The notes beneath the pieces are model-generated. The model did no database searches. It saw only the letters and a list, made by a program, of their open reading frames with translations, and was not told where the DNA came from. Made by a program: the position numbers and the translations under genes. Below, piece by piece: positions 7,484 through 15,794 of a stretch of 39,307 bases of DNA (positions are counted from its first letter, which is position 1; each line of letters starts with the position of its first letter). Source of the stretch: CAKRJP01 sp963589425. Lineage in GTDB: Bacteria > Bacillota > Clostridia > Lachnospirales > Lachnospiraceae. The stretch is taken from contig CAVAKZ010000024.1 of NCBI GenBank assembly GCA_963589425.1, forward strand, positions 1-39,307. Reading direction: 5' to 3'.

Positions 7484-8964
7484 AACCATTCTCCTTTACG
7501 TTCTATCATCTCATCCACCCGGTCTATATAAGCGTCAATGGCCTTCACATTATCCAGACGGATTAAATTGGTCATTTTCCCCCGCTTACTTCCCGGAGAT
7601 GGCACCTTATGATCCAAGACAAGCTTGGTGGTGGCACCAGCTCCGGCAGCTATAATGGATTGTTTTTCTTCCATAATCAGTATATTGTATATTCCTGCTT
7701 TGTCAACCTTTGCATATCCCACATTCTCGAAATTCCCGGCAATATTCTTCTGTCTATATAAATAGTAGGGTTCCATTCCCATGCAGAATGCCCCTTCCCT
7801 GGCAGCTTCGATCATGCTCTCGATCACCTGAGGCTTATCCTTAAATTTATCTCGATTTTCCTGGAACTGTCTCCCCATTTTTGCTGCTCTTTTAATTGCC
7901 AGGGAATGGACCGTAAGGTTGTCCGGTCCAAGTTCCTCAATCTGTCTTATGGTATCCTCCATATCTTCTAGACCTTCATCTGCCAAGCCCGCAATAATAT
8001 CCATATTAATATTGTCGAAGCCCATTTCTCTTGCCAGATAGAAGGCTTCCTTTACTGATTCCACAGAATGTCTTCTTCCAATAGCATCCAAGGTTTTTTG
8101 CTGCATGCTCTGAGGATTAATGGAAATACGGCTGATACCGTGGTTTCTTAATACTTGAAATTTTTCTCTGCTAATGCTGTCCGGCCTTCCTGCCTCCACC
8201 GTATATTCAAGCAAATAGTCAAAAGAAAAGTTCTCTTCGATTACTCCAAGCAGCTTGTCAAGCTGGCCTGCCGTCAAGGTGGTTGGAGTTCCTCCTCCTA
8301 TATAAATAGTATTTAAATGCTTATCCTTTGACAGGCTACCAATAAACTTCAATTCCTTACAAAGGGCCTCCACATAGGCCTCCACCTTATGGCTCCAGGC
8401 GGACAAAGATCCCGAACTAAAGGAACAATAGCTGCACACAGTAGGGCAAAAGGGAATCCCTACATAGAGGCTGTATCCATCACGGTAGTCTAACCGGTCT
8501 AGCAAAGTCTTCTCTCTCTTTGCAATCTTCCAAGCCAGTTTGGCCTTCTTTTCACTAACCAAGGAAGTCTCTTGAAACCAGGGAACAAAGTCTTCTTCCC
8601 TCATCCCTTCTTCCAACTTATGCATAGCCAGTTTCGTTGGTCGAATGCCAAGAAGCAGGCCCCAGGCTAAGTTTCTATTGCTTTTCTTTGCCAAGGCCTT
8701 GTATAACGCCACATCCAGCTCATGTTTATCTGAAGGCTCAGGAGAAATCTCGTCTTCAAAGGCATCTTTTTTTATTGATTTTTTCAGCCCAATCTGGTCC
8801 CCATCTTCAAAGAGCACCTGAACATAATTTTCGGAATTTCCCTCAGCAAAATTAGAGGCTTTTTCCTCCACCAGAAGATGTATCTCTTCCGATGGATAAA
8901 AAGCCTTCGTCATGTGATATGCGTTATAGGAATATTTTTCTTCTTTACAAATAATCTCTATCAC
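7474..8964 (-). CDS. hemZ: HemZ-like radical SAM protein (oxygen-independent coproporphyrinogen dehydrogenase family)
   Basis: The radical SAM motif is C173-PTV-C177-SY-C180, followed by IYIGGGTPTTL, which binds SAM in HemN/HemZ-type enzymes. The 496-residue length and the N-terminal domain of about 165 residues before the cysteine motif match clostridial HemZ rather than shorter HemW. The family is credited with oxidative decarboxylation of coproporphyrinogen III, but many HemZ-bearing Lachnospiraceae lack a full haem pathway and no other haem gene is present here, so the physiological reaction is uncertain. It lies between the MBL hydrolase and hisS, overlapping the latter, in a conserved clostridial neighbourhood. 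Confidence 0.9.
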   Translation of the reverse strand: MIEIICKEEKYSYNAYHMTKAFYPSEEIHLLVEEKASNFAEGNSENYVQVLFEDGDQIGLKKSIKKDAFEDEISPEPSDKHELDVALYKALAKKSNRNLAWGLLLGIRPTKLAMHKLEEGMREEDFVPWFQETSLVSEKKAKLAWKIAKREKTLLDRLDYRDGYSLYVGIPFCPTVCSYCSFSSGSLSAWSHKVEAYVEALCKELKFIGSLSKDKHLNTIYIGGGTPTTLTAGQLDKLLGVIEENFSFDYLLEYTVEAGRPDSISREKFQVLRNHGISRISINPQSMQQKTLDAIGRRHSVESVKEAFYLAREMGFDNINMDIIAGLADEGLEDMEDTIRQIEELGPDNLTVHSLAIKRAAKMGRQFQENRDKFKDKPQVIESMIEAAREGAFCMGMEPYYLYRQKNIAGNFENVGYAKVDKAGIYNILIMEEKQSIIAAGAGATTKLVLDHKVPSPGSKRGKMTNLIRLDNVKAIDAYIDRVDEMIERKGEWLWH

Positions 8965-9000
8965 TAATCAATCTCCTTTAGGTGATGGCCAAACTAGGAC

Positions 9001-9621
9001 CTACAAGTAAGGATTATTCCTTCTCTCATATCCAATGGTACTTTCTCCCATATGTCCCGGCAATACCCGCACTTCGTCAGGAAGTACCATTAATTTATCC
9101 TTGATTCCTCGAATCAAGTCAGACATACTGCCCCCTGGGAAATCAGTTCTTCCAACGGAGGCACAAAAAAGGGTATCTCCACTAATAAGGATCTTTTCTG
9201 ATGCTATATAATAGCAACAACCGCCCGGAGTGTGCCCCGGAGTGTGAAGGACCTGGAAGTTATAGCCTGCCATCTGAAGGGTCTGCCCATCTTTTACATA
9301 GGTTACATCCTTTACTACACAGGGTCTTCCGGTCATTGCAGACAAATTGTTATTTGAGTCATTCAAGAGAGCTTCTTCCGCCTCATGGGCAAATACCGGC
9401 ACCGGATAATGCTCTCTTAACTTTTCAATTCCAAGAATATGATCATAATGACCGTGGGTTAACAAAATCCCCACCACTTTAAGATTTTCCTCACGCAAGT
9501 GGTCTAAGAATCTCTGAGGACAATCTCCCGGATCCACAAGGACAGTCTCCCAGGTCTCCTCATTTATAAGCAGGTACACATTAGTTCCCACAGATCCCAT
9601 TACAAAGCCTTCTATTTTCAT
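9001..9621 (-). CDS. MBL-fold metallo-hydrolase (glyoxalase II-like)
   Basis: This metallo-beta-lactamase-fold protein of 206 residues has the di-metal motif THGHYDH near residue 58-64, HTPGHTPGG later, SGDTLF, and LPGH near the C-terminus. This is the set of ligands found in hydroxyacylglutathione-hydrolase-like proteins. The start is set at ATG 9621, 4 nt after the rel stop; a TTG eight codons upstream would lie inside rel. It is translated from the same mRNA as rel and hemZ, a standard neighbour order in Clostridia. The physiological substrate is unknown; thioester hydrolysis is the family default. Confidence 0.87.
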   Translation of the reverse strand: MKIEGFVMGSVGTNVYLLINEETWETVLVDPGDCPQRFLDHLREENLKVVGILLTHGHYDHILGIEKLREHYPVPVFAHEAEEALLNDSNNNLSAMTGRPCVVKDVTYVKDGQTLQMAGYNFQVLHTPGHTPGGCCYYIASEKILISGDTLFCASVGRTDFPGGSMSDLIRGIKDKLMVLPDEVRVLPGHMGESTIGYERRNNPYL

Positions 9622-9625
9622 ATCC

Positions 9626-11971
9626 TTAACCTGTTGTCCTTTCAATATCCAATATTCCGCCTACCTGTCTAAGCTTATCAATTACCCTGTTAAGCTCTTC
9701 CCTTCCATGGACAATAAATCCTGCATCAATAGTAGCCGTTCCTTGCTTGCTGGTTCTTACATTTAAAGACTTTACGTCCATTTCATTTTCCGTAAAGATA
9801 CGGGAAATATCCATAAGAAGCCCCTGCCTGTCATTAGCAAATATTTTAATCTCTGCCAGGTATTGGCCGCCACTCTTCTCTGCCTCATCGCTTTCCCATT
9901 CCACAGGTATCAAGCGGGCTCTTTCTGCTTCTGTCAAATGAATCATATTGACACAGTCTGTCCGGTGAATGGTCATTCCTCGACCTCTGGTAACAAATCC
10001 AACAATCTCATCTCCGGGCACCGGGCTGCAGCATCTAGAAAAGCGCACCGCCATATCATCAATTCCCTTGACAATGACCCCACTTTTAGACTTGGCAATA
10101 TGAACCTTATTCTTGCTGGCCTCTGCCACCTTCTCTAGGATTACCTCATCGGTAATCTCCTGTTTATGCTCCTTGCCATATTCTTCTACAAGGCGGTTTA
10201 CCACCTGGCCTTCCTTTAATCCTCCATGGCCAATGGCAGCTAAAACCGCATCCCAGTCCTTGAATCCGTACTTGCGCTGAACAATATCCTGATATCTTGT
10301 TACCATAATATCCGCAGCATTTATTCCCTTACTCTTACAATAAGTTCCAATCAATTCTTTTCCGCGGATAATATTCTCTTCTTTAAATTCCTTCTTAAAC
10401 CACTGGTTGATCTTATTCTTTGCCTGGGTACTCTTTACGATATTTAACCAGTCCCTGCTTGGTCCCTTAGAATTCTGAGAAGTTAAAATCTCAATACGGT
10501 CTCCGTTTTGAATCTTGTAATCAATGGTTACCAGTTTTCCGTTGACCCTAGCTCCCACCATCTTATTTCCCACAGCACTATGAATAGCATAGGCAAAATC
10601 AATAGGAGTTGACCCATTAGGCAGGTTCTTTACATCTCCCTGGGGGGTAAAGCAGTAAACATCCTCCTTAAACAGATCCAGGTCACCCTTAATCAAACTT
10701 AAGAACTCTCGGTTATCGGACATGTCCCGCTGCCACTCCAGGATCTGTCTTAACCAACTTAATTTTTCTTCTTCCTGTGCCTTAACATTCTTCTGTCCGT
10801 CGTTAGACTCCTTATATTTCCAGTGAGCTGCAATACCATACTCTGCAGTTTTGTGCATCTCCTGGGTTCGAATCTGAATCTCAAAAGGCTGGCCAACCGG
10901 GCTCATAAGAGTGGTATGGAGAGACTGGTACATATTGGCCTTTGGCATGGCAATATAATCCTTAAAACGGCCAGGAACCGGTGTATATTTCTCATGGATC
11001 ACTCCCAGGGCTGCATAACAATCCTTCACGGATTCCACAATAATACGAACTGCAAAAAGATCATAAATCTGATCCACTGCCTTGTCCTGGTTCACCATCT
11101 TCTTATAAATACTGAAGAAATGCTTTACCCGACCATTGACTTCACAGGGAATCTCCGCTTCCTTCATGTAGCCAGATACATCATCTACAATCTGTTGTAC
11201 AAATTCTTCTCGTTCCGTCTTTCTGGCATTAATCTGATCCACCAAATCAAAAAAGGTCTCTGGCTTCAAATATTTCAAAGATAAATCATCTAATTCCGTC
11301 TTAATCTTGGAAATACCCAAGCGCTGAGCAATAGGAGAATAAATATCCATAGTCTCTTTTGACTTTTCCTGCTGCTTAGCCGGAGTCATAAATTGAAGAG
11401 TTCGCATATTATGAAGACGGTCTGCCAGCTTAATAATGATAACTCGAATATCCTTTGCCATAGCCAAGAACATCTTGCGAAGATTCTCCGCCTGAAGTTC
11501 TAGCTTATCCGATGAGTAAGACAAACGGCCCAACTTTGTAACGCCGTCAACTAAGAGGGCTACTTCCTCGCCAAATTCCCGCTTAATATCTTCTTCTGTA
11601 TAATCTGTATCTTCCACCACATCATGAAGAAGTCCCGCAGTAATCGTCTCCTTATCCATCTCCAACTCTGCCAGAATAATTCCCACCCACAAGGGATGGA
11701 TAATATAGGGTTCCCCTGATTTTCTGCACTGATCTCCATGGGCAGACTTTGCAAGTTCATAGGCCTTACGAATCATAGACACATCCGTAGAAGGATGATA
11801 CTTCCTGATACGGGCAATCAAAATGTCATATAATTTCTCCGGGTCCTCATAATCTTTCTGATCTTTGATGGCATGTCCATCCTTAACCTCCAAGCCCTTC
11901 ATCAAATCCGAAGTGACCGCCTGAGGTATTATACGGTCATCTATTATCTCCTGGATCTTTTTATCAGACAT
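9626..11971 (-). CDS. relA: Bifunctional (p)ppGpp synthetase/hydrolase (Rel)
   Basis: This long RSH protein of 781 residues makes and degrades the stringent-response alarmones. The hydrolase HD domain is intact (HDVVEDT at 116-122). The synthetase domain has RFKD at 335-338, the RxKD type typical of bifunctional enzymes, and YQSLHTT and QIRTQEMH after it. A TGS domain (FTPQGDVKNLPNG) follows, then a C-terminal conserved-cysteine region (CCSPVPGDEIVGF) and an ACT domain. AAGGAGG lies 7 nt before the ATG. It follows apt after a 95-nt gap that holds two palindromic repeats (12015-12049). Confidence 0.97.
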   Translation of the reverse strand: MSDKKIQEIIDDRIIPQAVTSDLMKGLEVKDGHAIKDQKDYEDPEKLYDILIARIRKYHPSTDVSMIRKAYELAKSAHGDQCRKSGEPYIIHPLWVGIILAELEMDKETITAGLLHDVVEDTDYTEEDIKREFGEEVALLVDGVTKLGRLSYSSDKLELQAENLRKMFLAMAKDIRVIIIKLADRLHNMRTLQFMTPAKQQEKSKETMDIYSPIAQRLGISKIKTELDDLSLKYLKPETFFDLVDQINARKTEREEFVQQIVDDVSGYMKEAEIPCEVNGRVKHFFSIYKKMVNQDKAVDQIYDLFAVRIIVESVKDCYAALGVIHEKYTPVPGRFKDYIAMPKANMYQSLHTTLMSPVGQPFEIQIRTQEMHKTAEYGIAAHWKYKESNDGQKNVKAQEEEKLSWLRQILEWQRDMSDNREFLSLIKGDLDLFKEDVYCFTPQGDVKNLPNGSTPIDFAYAIHSAVGNKMVGARVNGKLVTIDYKIQNGDRIEILTSQNSKGPSRDWLNIVKSTQAKNKINQWFKKEFKEENIIRGKELIGTYCKSKGINAADIMVTRYQDIVQRKYGFKDWDAVLAAIGHGGLKEGQVVNRLVEEYGKEHKQEITDEVILEKVAEASKNKVHIAKSKSGVIVKGIDDMAVRFSRCCSPVPGDEIVGFVTRGRGMTIHRTDCVNMIHLTEAERARLIPVEWESDEAEKSGGQYLAEIKIFANDRQGLLMDISRIFTENEMDVKSLNVRTSKQGTATIDAGFIVHGREELNRVIDKLRQVGGILDIERTTG

Positions 11972-12013
11972 CCCATTGCCTCCTTCTCATTCTTAATTCC
12001 TAAAGATTGCGAA

Positions 12014-12050
12014 AATGTTCCGAAACATCAAAATGATGTTCCGAAACATT
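12014..12050 (-). repeat. Tandem palindromic repeat between apt and rel
   Basis: ATGTTCCGAAACAT occurs twice, at 12015-12028 and 12036-12049, start to start 21 bp. Each copy is itself an imperfect palindrome (ATGTT/AACAT), and the two copies can also pair with each other as a 14-of-16 bp hairpin. On the minus strand the hairpin is followed only by TTTTCGC, so as a terminator it would be weak. It may be an attenuator limiting rel expression, or a double operator site on one face of the helix. Confidence 0.6.
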
Positions 12051-12066
12051 CTTTACTGTTGCTTAA

Positions 12067-12591
12067 TTATTTTCCTGGATAAATAATTACAGATGAAACA
12101 TCATATCCATCCAGTTTTTCTCTTCCCTTAAGTCCTGCAAGTTCCATTAAGAAGACACACTTTACGACTTCTCCGCCCAAACTTTCTACCAGCTTAATAA
12201 TAGCTTCTGTGGTTCCACCTGTAGCCATAAGGTCGTCTACAATCACTACCTTCTGTCCCGGCTTGATGGCATCCTTGTGAATCTCAATGGTAGCTGTGCC
12301 ATACTCAAGATCATATTCTGTTGAAACAGTTTCGCATGGAAGTTTCCCTGCCTTACGAACCAAGATAAATGGTTTATGCATATTATAGGCAATAGGCATT
12401 CCAAAAATAAATCCTCTAGACTCAGAGCCAAGAACCAGATCAAAGTCCAGACCTTCCAGTGTCTCCTGCATAGAATCAATGGATAAGTGCAGACCATCTG
12501 CGTCCTGAAGCACAGATGTTACATCTCTAAAAATAATTCCCGGCTCCGGAAAATCCGGAATACTTCTAACATACTCTTCCAATGCCTTCAT
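12067..12591 (-). CDS. apt: Adenine phosphoribosyltransferase
   Basis: This enzyme salvages adenine to AMP using PRPP. The 174-residue protein has the usual Apt length, an N-terminal PDFPEPGIIFRDVT segment, SESRGFIFG in the base-binding region, and the PRPP loop VIVDDLMATGGT near residues 115-126. The start ATG has AGGAG 9 nt upstream. It is the first gene after the promoter at 12653-12681 and lies before rel, linking purine salvage with (p)ppGpp metabolism. The recJ-apt-rel order is widespread in Firmicutes, although here two unknown genes separate recJ from apt. Confidence 0.96.
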   Translation of the reverse strand: MKALEEYVRSIPDFPEPGIIFRDVTSVLQDADGLHLSIDSMQETLEGLDFDLVLGSESRGFIFGMPIAYNMHKPFILVRKAGKLPCETVSTEYDLEYGTATIEIHKDAIKPGQKVVIVDDLMATGGTTEAIIKLVESLGGEVVKCVFLMELAGLKGREKLDGYDVSSVIIYPGK

Positions 12592-12652
12592 AAAACATAT
12601 CTCCTATCTATCCTTGTTACCTATTTTAGCAGATGATCAAAATCTAATCCTA

Positions 12653-12681
12653 AGTATAACATTCCCCTACTAGTTTTTCAA
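12653..12681 (-). promoter_or_regulatory. Promoter of apt-rel-hemZ-hisS-aspS
   Basis: On the minus strand TTGAAA (12676-12681), 17-nt spacer, TATACT (12653-12658), about 60 nt upstream of the apt ATG. Confidence 0.7.
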
Positions 12682-12725
12682 ACAAAAATATAACAAGGCA
12701 AGGCATTGAGCAAGTAAAGCTTCCC

Positions 12726-13334
12726 CTAGTTATTTTTCAGCTCCTCTTGTATTTTTATTTTCCCTTCTCCATTTTCCCACTGTGTTTTATTATACACTCT
12801 TTTAAAAGTTCTCTCTGTTTTTAATTTTTCCTTCCCTGTAACTCCATTCTCTTTTTTACAATATAGTACCTCTAATTTTCCAAAATACTCAGAGTGTTCT
12901 CTTCCCTTTACAGCTGCATTCAAAGGGATATCTCCAACAAGAGTATTGTCAAAACTTATAAGAACTTTATGCCCTTTCTCAATTTCATGTCCACAAATAC
13001 TATTCACGCTAAAATGATCAATTCCGTTTCTCTTTCCCCAAAATTCCAGATCCAGTGGCTCCTCTACAGCTGTTGCAATCAACTCTTTTTCCAGTTGATG
13101 CTTTCTCTCATAATTGTCATATTCCATTTCCTCACAGTTTTCTTTATTTCCTTTTTTTAAGGAAATTCCCCAGACAGCTACAACTACAATCCCTAATATA
13201 ACCACACTGCATATAAGCCATCTTGGAATTACATGCCAAGAGGACTGTATTCCTGCAGTTCCTGTTGCTCCCAATAGAATGCCCCATGCACCCAGCAACC
13301 AATACCTAATTTGTCTTAATTTTCTCTTCTCCAT
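12726..13334 (-). CDS. Hypothetical membrane protein, 202 aa
   Basis: I do not recognise this protein. Residues about 9-30 and 38-60 form two hydrophobic segments, followed by a charged region (about 62-85) and a soluble C-terminal domain of about 115 residues ending in a lysine/glutamate-rich tail. The C-terminal part contains short beta-like stretches (KVLISFDNTLVGDI, YFGKLEVLYCKK). A GTGAGG Shine-Dalgarno precedes the ATG. It lies 51 nt downstream of another small membrane-protein gene, and the pair sits between recJ and apt, which are adjacent in many relatives. No terminator is obvious after it. Confidence 0.7.
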   Translation of the reverse strand: MEKRKLRQIRYWLLGAWGILLGATGTAGIQSSWHVIPRWLICSVVILGIVVVAVWGISLKKGNKENCEEMEYDNYERKHQLEKELIATAVEEPLDLEFWGKRNGIDHFSVNSICGHEIEKGHKVLISFDNTLVGDIPLNAAVKGREHSEYFGKLEVLYCKKENGVTGKEKLKTERTFKRVYNKTQWENGEGKIKIQEELKNN

Positions 13335-13385
13335 AGCCTCACCCCTGATCTACCAAAAAAGCATCAAATTTTCTTTTTGTTAAGA

Positions 13386-13700
13386 CTATTCAGATTTGGA
13401 AATCAAGTTTCTTATCTTGATTATAAAATGGAAAACTAGTGCAGCCACTGCCAATGCTATAAAAAATTTATCAATTGTACCGTACGAAAAACAATTTATC
13501 CATTCTCCAATAGCAAAGTTCTTATCCATACCATAGAGCAAAAAATTGGCTCCAGTTCTTCCTATTATCCATAGTAATGACACTATAAAAATACCAACAA
13601 ACGACTTGTCATATTTTTTCATGAAGTTCATCTCCCTTCCTTCACCTATAGTAATTTTGCTTATGAGATTCAGTAATGCAGTTTCAACCTTTTTACTCAT
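13386..13700 (-). CDS. Hypothetical small membrane protein, 104 aa
   Basis: I do not recognise this protein. It has two probable membrane helices (about 33-56 and 75-93) and a basic C-terminus. Three starts are possible: Met1 (AAAGGAGAGG directly before it), Met24, and Met27 (AGGGAG 9 nt before it). The protein may therefore be as short as 78 residues. It forms a two-gene unit with the gene at 12726-13334, and a plausible promoter lies at 13799-13825. Both genes look AT-rich compared with the housekeeping genes on either side, which fits lineage-specific DNA. Confidence 0.6.
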   Translation of the reverse strand: MSKKVETALLNLISKITIGEGREMNFMKKYDKSFVGIFIVSLLWIIGRTGANFLLYGMDKNFAIGEWINCFSYGTIDKFFIALAVAALVFHFIIKIRNLISKSE

Positions 13701-13798
13701 CCTCTCCTTTCATTACCAAGCACACAATCGGTATCTCATGTGCTAATTTTAGTTAATCGTTACATTTTTATTAATAAAATTTTTTGTTCTATATGTAA

Positions 13799-13825
13799 AT
13801 TATACATTTTTTTGCAAACAGTCAA
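13799..13825 (-). promoter_or_regulatory. Possible promoter of the two hypothetical membrane genes
   Basis: On the minus strand TTGACT (13820-13825) and TATAAT (13799-13804) are separated by only 15 nt, shorter than ideal. The -10 is perfect. It lies just after the recJ stop codon; no recJ terminator is visible. Confidence 0.45.
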
Positions 13826-13830
13826 TATTC

Positions 13831-15597
13831 TTATCGATAATGAGTAATAATTACCTGGGGCGTAGAAATTCCTCGGAAGGTATTTATTCCAGGATAATAG
13901 GTAATATCCATTATGATATTCTCCCCTCTGCTGCTTCCGGTTATTATTTTCTGGCCTGTTCCCGCTCCATATTTTTCCTCTATTCCATCCAGGAAACCCT
14001 GTATATCCCCAAACTTCATCCCTTCTATTACGGTGCCATCAAGATCCTGAAGCTTTAGTTTTAATACATTTTTATTTTTTCCCAGAATGCGTCCCTCTAA
14101 AATCTGTACTTTTCTTAAGGCAAATACTGGCTTTCGATTAGCCTTTCCAAATGGTTCTAATCTTTCCAATTCTTCAACAAAGGCTTCTGTCACACTGCTA
14201 AAAGGCATCTCCATGTCGATTACAACTTTTTCAATAAGGTCCTTCTCTGTCAGGCTGCAGTATTGATTTAGTTTGTACCGAAATAGTTCAAGATTCTCTT
14301 TCTTTAGTGAAAATCCTGCTGCCATCTTGTGGCCTCCAAATTTTGTCAAAAGCTCATTGCATTTGTTGATTTCTTCATACATATTGTAGGCTTCTATGGA
14401 TCTTCCGGAACCTTTTAACCCATCCTTTGATTTTGTCACTACAAGAGTGGGCTTATAAAAGGCTTCTCTGATTCTTCCTGCCACAATCCCCGCAATACTT
14501 TCATGACATTCCGGAAGGTATATTACCAGTACCCTATCCTCTTTAAGATCTGTTTGCTCCACCAATTCTACTGCCTCTTCCACCGCACGTTCCGTCATGC
14601 TTTTTCTGCTGTCATTTAAGGCTACTAACTCCTGGGCCAAAACTTCTGCATCTAAAGGATTATCAGCTGTTAATAATTCCAATGATCTTTTGGCTGTATC
14701 TAGTCTTCCACTGGCATTCATACAGGGGCCTAGGACAAATCCTATGTGATAGGCTGAGATTTTAGAATCTGTAAGATTTTGCGCCTTAATAAGAGCCTGC
14801 ATACCAAGATTTTTAGTTCTTGAAAGCATTTCCAGGCCTTCTTTTACAAAAATACGATTTTCTCCGGTAAGGTCTACCACATCCCCCACGGTAGCCATGG
14901 CCACATTTTCGATCAAATAATCAAAATCTTCAGAATCCCGCCCCATGGCATCGCAGAGCACCTCAATAACTTTGTAGGCAATAGCTGCACCACAAAGTTC
15001 CTTGTAGGGATATTCGCATCCGGGCTGTTTTGGGTCTACCACGGCATCTGCCTCCGGAAGGTGATACTCCCTTTCTCCCTCAGTCTCTGTAAAAGGCACC
15101 TCATGATGGTCTGTCACTATAATGGTCATGCCCAGATCTTTTCCGTAGGCAATCTCATCACTGGCAGCGATACCATTATCACAGGTAATAATGGTATCTA
15201 TCCCATCTCGGTAAGCTCTTTTTATTAGCTCCTCGTTTAGACCATAACCATCGGTGATACGATCCGGTATATCATAGTCCACCCTGCCTCCTAGATTTTC
15301 CAAACCATTTACCAAGATATAAGTAGCATTGATTCCATCGATGTCATAGTCTCCAATAACCCGGAGTTTTTTTCCCTCCTGGATCTTTTCTTTCAAAATA
15401 TCCACAGCCTGGCTCATGCCCTTCATCAACATAGCATCCTGAAGATCTGTAAGGCTTCCATTTAGATAGCTGTCTATTTCCCCATCTCCTACTACGTCTC
15501 TATTCCGAATCAGGCAGGCAAGTCTGGGACTGATATGAAACTTTTCTCCAATGGCATAAAAGTCCCCACCTTTTCTTGTGATAACCCAATTTTCCAT
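13831..15597 (-). CDS. recJ: Single-stranded-DNA-specific exonuclease RecJ
   Basis: This 5'-3' ssDNA exonuclease acts in recombination and mismatch or base-excision repair. The 588-residue protein has the DHH-family motifs DYDIDG (83-88), CDNG (139-142) and VTDHHE (161-166), then the DHHA1 half with GGHKMAAGFSL and a C-terminal OB-like region. The length is near that of E. coli RecJ. The ATG has a distant AGGGAAGGA Shine-Dalgarno. It lies downstream of secDF, from which it is separated by a strong terminator, and has its own putative promoter at 15649-15677. Confidence 0.95.
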   Translation of the reverse strand: MENWVITRKGGDFYAIGEKFHISPRLACLIRNRDVVGDGEIDSYLNGSLTDLQDAMLMKGMSQAVDILKEKIQEGKKLRVIGDYDIDGINATYILVNGLENLGGRVDYDIPDRITDGYGLNEELIKRAYRDGIDTIITCDNGIAASDEIAYGKDLGMTIIVTDHHEVPFTETEGEREYHLPEADAVVDPKQPGCEYPYKELCGAAIAYKVIEVLCDAMGRDSEDFDYLIENVAMATVGDVVDLTGENRIFVKEGLEMLSRTKNLGMQALIKAQNLTDSKISAYHIGFVLGPCMNASGRLDTAKRSLELLTADNPLDAEVLAQELVALNDSRKSMTERAVEEAVELVEQTDLKEDRVLVIYLPECHESIAGIVAGRIREAFYKPTLVVTKSKDGLKGSGRSIEAYNMYEEINKCNELLTKFGGHKMAAGFSLKKENLELFRYKLNQYCSLTEKDLIEKVVIDMEMPFSSVTEAFVEELERLEPFGKANRKPVFALRKVQILEGRILGKNKNVLKLKLQDLDGTVIEGMKFGDIQGFLDGIEEKYGAGTGQKIITGSSRGENIIMDITYYPGINTFRGISTPQVIITHYR

Positions 15598-15648
15598 ATA
15601 TAATTACAATTCCTTCCCTAGAGATTTTCTCTCCCTCTAATGCTTTTT

Positions 15649-15677
15649 ATTATAAATCCTTAGCCTAGTCTTATCTA
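15649..15677 (-). promoter_or_regulatory. Putative promoter of recJ
   Basis: On the minus strand TAGATA (15672-15677), 17-nt spacer, TATAAT (15649-15654). The -10 is perfect and the -35 matches four of six. It lies about 50 nt upstream of recJ and after the secDF terminator. Confidence 0.55.
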
Positions 15678-15720
15678 TCTTTTTTCCACAAAATTGCTTT
15701 CATAGATTCTTTTTTCCACA

Positions 15721-15776
15721 AAAAAATCCTCCTAGGAAATCCTGGTACTTAAACCGTTTTCCCTAAGAGGATTTTT
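15721..15776 (-). terminator. Terminator after secDF
   Basis: On the minus strand AAATCCTC-TAGGGAAA pairs imperfectly with TTTCCTAGGAGGATTT, then runs into TTTTTTGTGG. The T-rich string TTTTTTCCACAAAA occurs twice just downstream (around 15680 and 15711). Confidence 0.75.
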
Positions 15777-15794
15777 AAATCTAGAAATCAGCTT

